DNA from: Plutella xylostella
Taxonomy: Eukaryota > Arthropoda > Insecta > Lepidoptera > Plutellidae
DNA: 64,000 bases
Assembly (NCBI RefSeq): GCF_932276165.1
Contig: NC_064002.1
Span: 2,852,001-2,916,000 of the forward strand
Direction of reading: 5' to 3'
Each line of letters begins with the position of its first letter. Within the stretch, counting starts at the first letter, position 1. Positions 62,627 to 64,000 of the stretch are shown piece by piece. The notes below the pieces were generated by a model. The model made no database searches, had not been told where the DNA came from, and saw only the letters and a list, made by a program, of their open reading frames with translations. Both the position numbers and the translations under genes were made by a program.

Positions 62627-63657
62627 ATTTTCAGTCTATGGTTCCAAAAAATACCTGCCGCCTACCTATAATAATAATATAATAATTGATTTATTTCAGA
62701 TATTAATCCATAAAAAACCATAAAATCCATAAAAATGTGTTAGTAACAATGTGTTCTTAATCTATGTTAGTAAATTATCGATTAATATAATATTATAATC
62801 AAATTCTATTGCCGATATTGTATTTTAATTTAACTGATTTACCTGGTCCACCGGGTGTGCCTGGAGATCCGGGTTGTCCGGGCTGCCCGGGCTGTCCGGG
62901 ATAGTAGCCAGATCCTGATCCTGTGCCTGGAGGTCCACCTGGGCCACCTGGTCCACCTGGTCCACCGGGACCACCTGGTCCACCTGAAAATATTTATTTA
63001 TTTTAATAAGGAGCCTAGCTATCTGTATTATCACAACAAAACTTAATCCCTCGTATATTATTATGTACATAGTAGGTACCTGTACCTACCAGCGAAAATC
63101 TTTATTCTACAGGAACCTTTAAATTCACGAATATCTCCTACTTGAATATCATAAATTTGTGGGAAAAGCTATGTATAAATGCATCACCTGGATATCCGGG
63201 GGAGCCAGGGGAGCCAGGGCTGCCGGGAGAACCCGGGTAGTATCCACCGGACCCTGGGCCACCAGGTCCTGAAGGACCGCCTGGTCCTGATGGACCACCT
63301 GGACCACCTGAAATGATAAAAAAATATTAAAATAATATAAGATTTATAGATTATACTTGCTAAAAATACCATTACATGGAAAATCTCACTGTTACGTCTC
63401 GTGTTTATTTTATATAGAATGAAAAGGCATATACAAAGTATCTGAATGTTATACTGTATGCTGAAATTTTCTTTAAAGTTCTTGCTGAAGCACCATACCT
63501 GGTCCACCTGGGGTTCCTGGGGTGCCGGGTTGTCCGGGTGTGCCGGGGGTGCCGGGAGATCCGGGTGAGCCGGGTGATCCGGGTGATCCCGGAGATCCAG
63601 GCTGTCCGGGTTGGCCGGGCTGTCCGGGGTAGTACCCGCCGCCACCGGGATAGCCTC
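51070..63657 (-). CDS. Collagen-like Gly-X-Y repeat protein, 26 exons seen, 5' end off right edge
   Basis: Exons in transcription order: 63499-63657, 63188-63307, 62843-62983, 62309-62440, 61535-61669, 61246-61377, 61013-61138, 60758-60868, 60411-60551, 60105-60233, 59620-59757, 58930-59046, 58280-58420, 57968-58105, 57722-57844, 56952-57074, 56517-56702, 55824-56234, 55428-55571, 54978-55202, 54414-54638, 53493-54059, 52945-53205, 52667-52828, 51981-52385, 51070-51809. About 1,810 residues are encoded here. All exons but the last are multiples of 3 and split a Gly codon (G|GN). The product is Gly-X-Y with Pro usually third: GQP, GTP, GYP, GSP, plus GPG/GPA runs. The last exon gives a non-collagenous tail (DNGPDSQPAGTGVQ.. 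to ..QKDIKS). No collagen IV C4 or fibrillar COLFI domain is present. A secreted structural role is inferred; a signal peptide would lie right of the window. Family not recognised. Confidence 0.85.
51981..56234 (-). repeat. Downstream exon block: long G-[Q/T/Y]-P exons
   Basis: Eight exons of 48 to 189 codons encode almost uninterrupted triplets of the form GQPGQPGYPGQPGTPGQP with occasional GQQ and GGP. Rare breaks include NPATP (in 52667-52828) and YPAQP (54978-55202). The exons 55824-56234, 55428-55571 and 54978-55202 open with a short non-triplet leader of GQ-GP-PKP type. Exon lengths of 225, 225 and 144 bp suggest modular growth. Confidence 0.8.
54187..54216. repeat. CA microsatellite
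   Basis: A run of cacacacacacac with one aaa break lies in the intron between the exons ending at 54059 and starting at 54414. Confidence 0.9.
57240..57590 (+). mobile_element. TA microsatellite and retroposon 3' tail in intron
   Basis: A (TA)n run of about 30 bp at 57248-57273 is followed by AT-rich sequence, then gttgactggtagagaatgct cttagcattaagtccacctca ..gtgcaataaaagc(ataa)n ending about 57583. The same sequence occurs in reverse at 61715-61800, so it is a dispersed retroposon 3' end. Confidence 0.7.
59102..59360 (+). mobile_element. Intact tRNA-derived SINE with 12-bp target-site duplication
   Basis: Flanked by exact GGTATATAAATA repeats at 59090-59101 and 59361-59372. The head has ATGGCGTAGTGGTTAGTG (A box) and GGGTTCGATTCCCGGC (B box); the body contains cccgcaagggagtacattag and the 3' end is a short TG run. 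It sits in a collagen-like intron (59047-59619). The intact duplication and boxes indicate a relatively recent insertion. Confidence 0.88.
61715..62250 (-). mobile_element. Antisense retroposon 3' region
   Basis: Starts (TTA)n attctttattgcacataaaa and runs through ggcgaacttaatgctagtag cattttctaccagttaacc, the reverse of 57480-57560. The following 400 bp (ccttcatcaaggaaaact.., gcgcttcgtgtagcttggc) is probably more of the same element. It occupies most of the intron 61670-62308. Confidence 0.6.
62568..62625. repeat. AT microsatellite, about 28 dinucleotides
   Basis: A pure (TA)n tract of roughly 56 bp in the intron 62441-62842 of the collagen-like gene; likely length-polymorphic. Confidence 0.9.
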
Positions 63658-64000
63658 CTGAGTAAATGAAGAGTAAATAGAGTTAATACATGGTTAGACT
63701 TTCCTAGAGTCAATGACAAAGGAAGTGAGTTCATTGAGCTTGATAAGATAAATAATTATGTAAAAGGTCACTCTCATTAATTATGATAGGATAATAAAAT
63801 TATTGTTCCTATTTTAGAATAGAATAGAATAGAAAACATTTATTCAACACATAAACAGCAACATTATCAACACACATTACAATTAAACACTTAATCTAAA
63901 CCTAATCTACTGTTAGTAATTAAAATTTAGAAAATATTTAGTTTTAGGTTAGTATTAACGTGTACATTTAAAATTTTGATTTTAATTTATTTTAATTTTG
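63658..64000. other. Intron at right edge with AATAG-type repeat
   Basis: Sequence upstream of the first collagen-like exon seen shows no further Gly-X-Y codons. At 63815-63840 a short AGAATAGAATAG run followed by aaacatttattcaacacataaacagc resembles the antisense retroposon tail at 44226. It must be an intron, since the exon ending at 63657 begins with a split codon. Confidence 0.6.

Larger units (their letters stand above)
56517..63657 (-). repeat. Upstream exon block: 16 duplicated YYPG unit exons plus one hybrid
   Basis: Each exon from 56952-57074 up to 63499-63657 is 111-159 bp and nearly all encode the same plan: GGPGGPGGPAGPGG, a short Ser/Gly spacer, GYYPGQ, then GQPGTPGTPGSPGGPG. 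Exon 63499-63657 lacks the GPG run and opens GGYPGGGGYYPG. Exon 56517-56702 starts as a YYPG unit (RPPSGGGYYPGQQG) and ends as GQPGYPGQP, bridging the two blocks. Intron lengths vary from about 120 to 860 bp, so duplications are old enough for introns to diverge while exons stay alike. Confidence 0.82.

Overview
The window looks like nuclear DNA from a moth or butterfly (Lepidoptera). It is AT-rich, its genes are split by many short introns with GT/AG borders, and it carries tRNA-derived SINEs, LINE 3' tails ending in GATGATGAT, mariner and hAT relics and many fold-back MITEs of the kind usual in lepidopteran genomes. Gene models below come from conceptual splicing by eye: frame continuity, splice borders and family resemblance. 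No expression data or database search was available.

Layout from left to right. (1) 407-1060, minus strand: the first four coding exons of CCDC6, a coiled-coil protein; the rest lies beyond the left edge. (2) 4439-23073, plus strand: a 28-exon SUMO-protease gene of the SENP6/7 type (Drosophila velo-like). The predicted protein is 1,713 residues with a complete His/Asp/Cys triad. Its long N-terminal half is Gln/Pro-rich and carries a possible ubiquitin-like fold, a zinc ribbon and a SUMO-interaction motif. Its introns hold at least eight MITE-type insertions. (3) 26233-36583, plus strand: SRRM1 (SRm160), a splicing coactivator with an N-terminal PWI domain and RS/SR repeats. One intron carries a mariner element that other repeats have invaded, and a 1,975-bp hAT element sits in the 3' UTR 20 bp after the stop codon. 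(4) 38917-40236, minus strand: a small secreted Gly/Tyr-rich protein, probably of cuticle or another extracellular matrix. (5) 40237-51069: about 10.8 kb with no convincing gene, holding SINE, LINE and MITE relics. (6) 51070-63657, minus strand: at least 26 exons of a very repetitive Gly-X-Y (collagen-like) protein whose 5' end lies beyond the right edge.

The collagen-like gene is the most unusual part. Every exon before the last is a multiple of three bases and begins and ends inside a glycine codon (phase 1-1), so whole exons can be duplicated or skipped without breaking the triplet rhythm. The upstream 16 exons each encode one unit of about 37-53 residues: GPG/GPA triplets, a short Gly/Tyr break ending in YYPG, then GQP/GTP/GSP triplets. 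The downstream nine exons are longer and almost purely G-[Q/T/Y]-P, and the exon at 56517-56702 is a hybrid of both styles. The last exon encodes a non-collagenous C-terminal domain of about 246 residues that I do not recognise. I suggest a secreted structural protein (silk, cuticle, egg or glue matrix); that role is inference.
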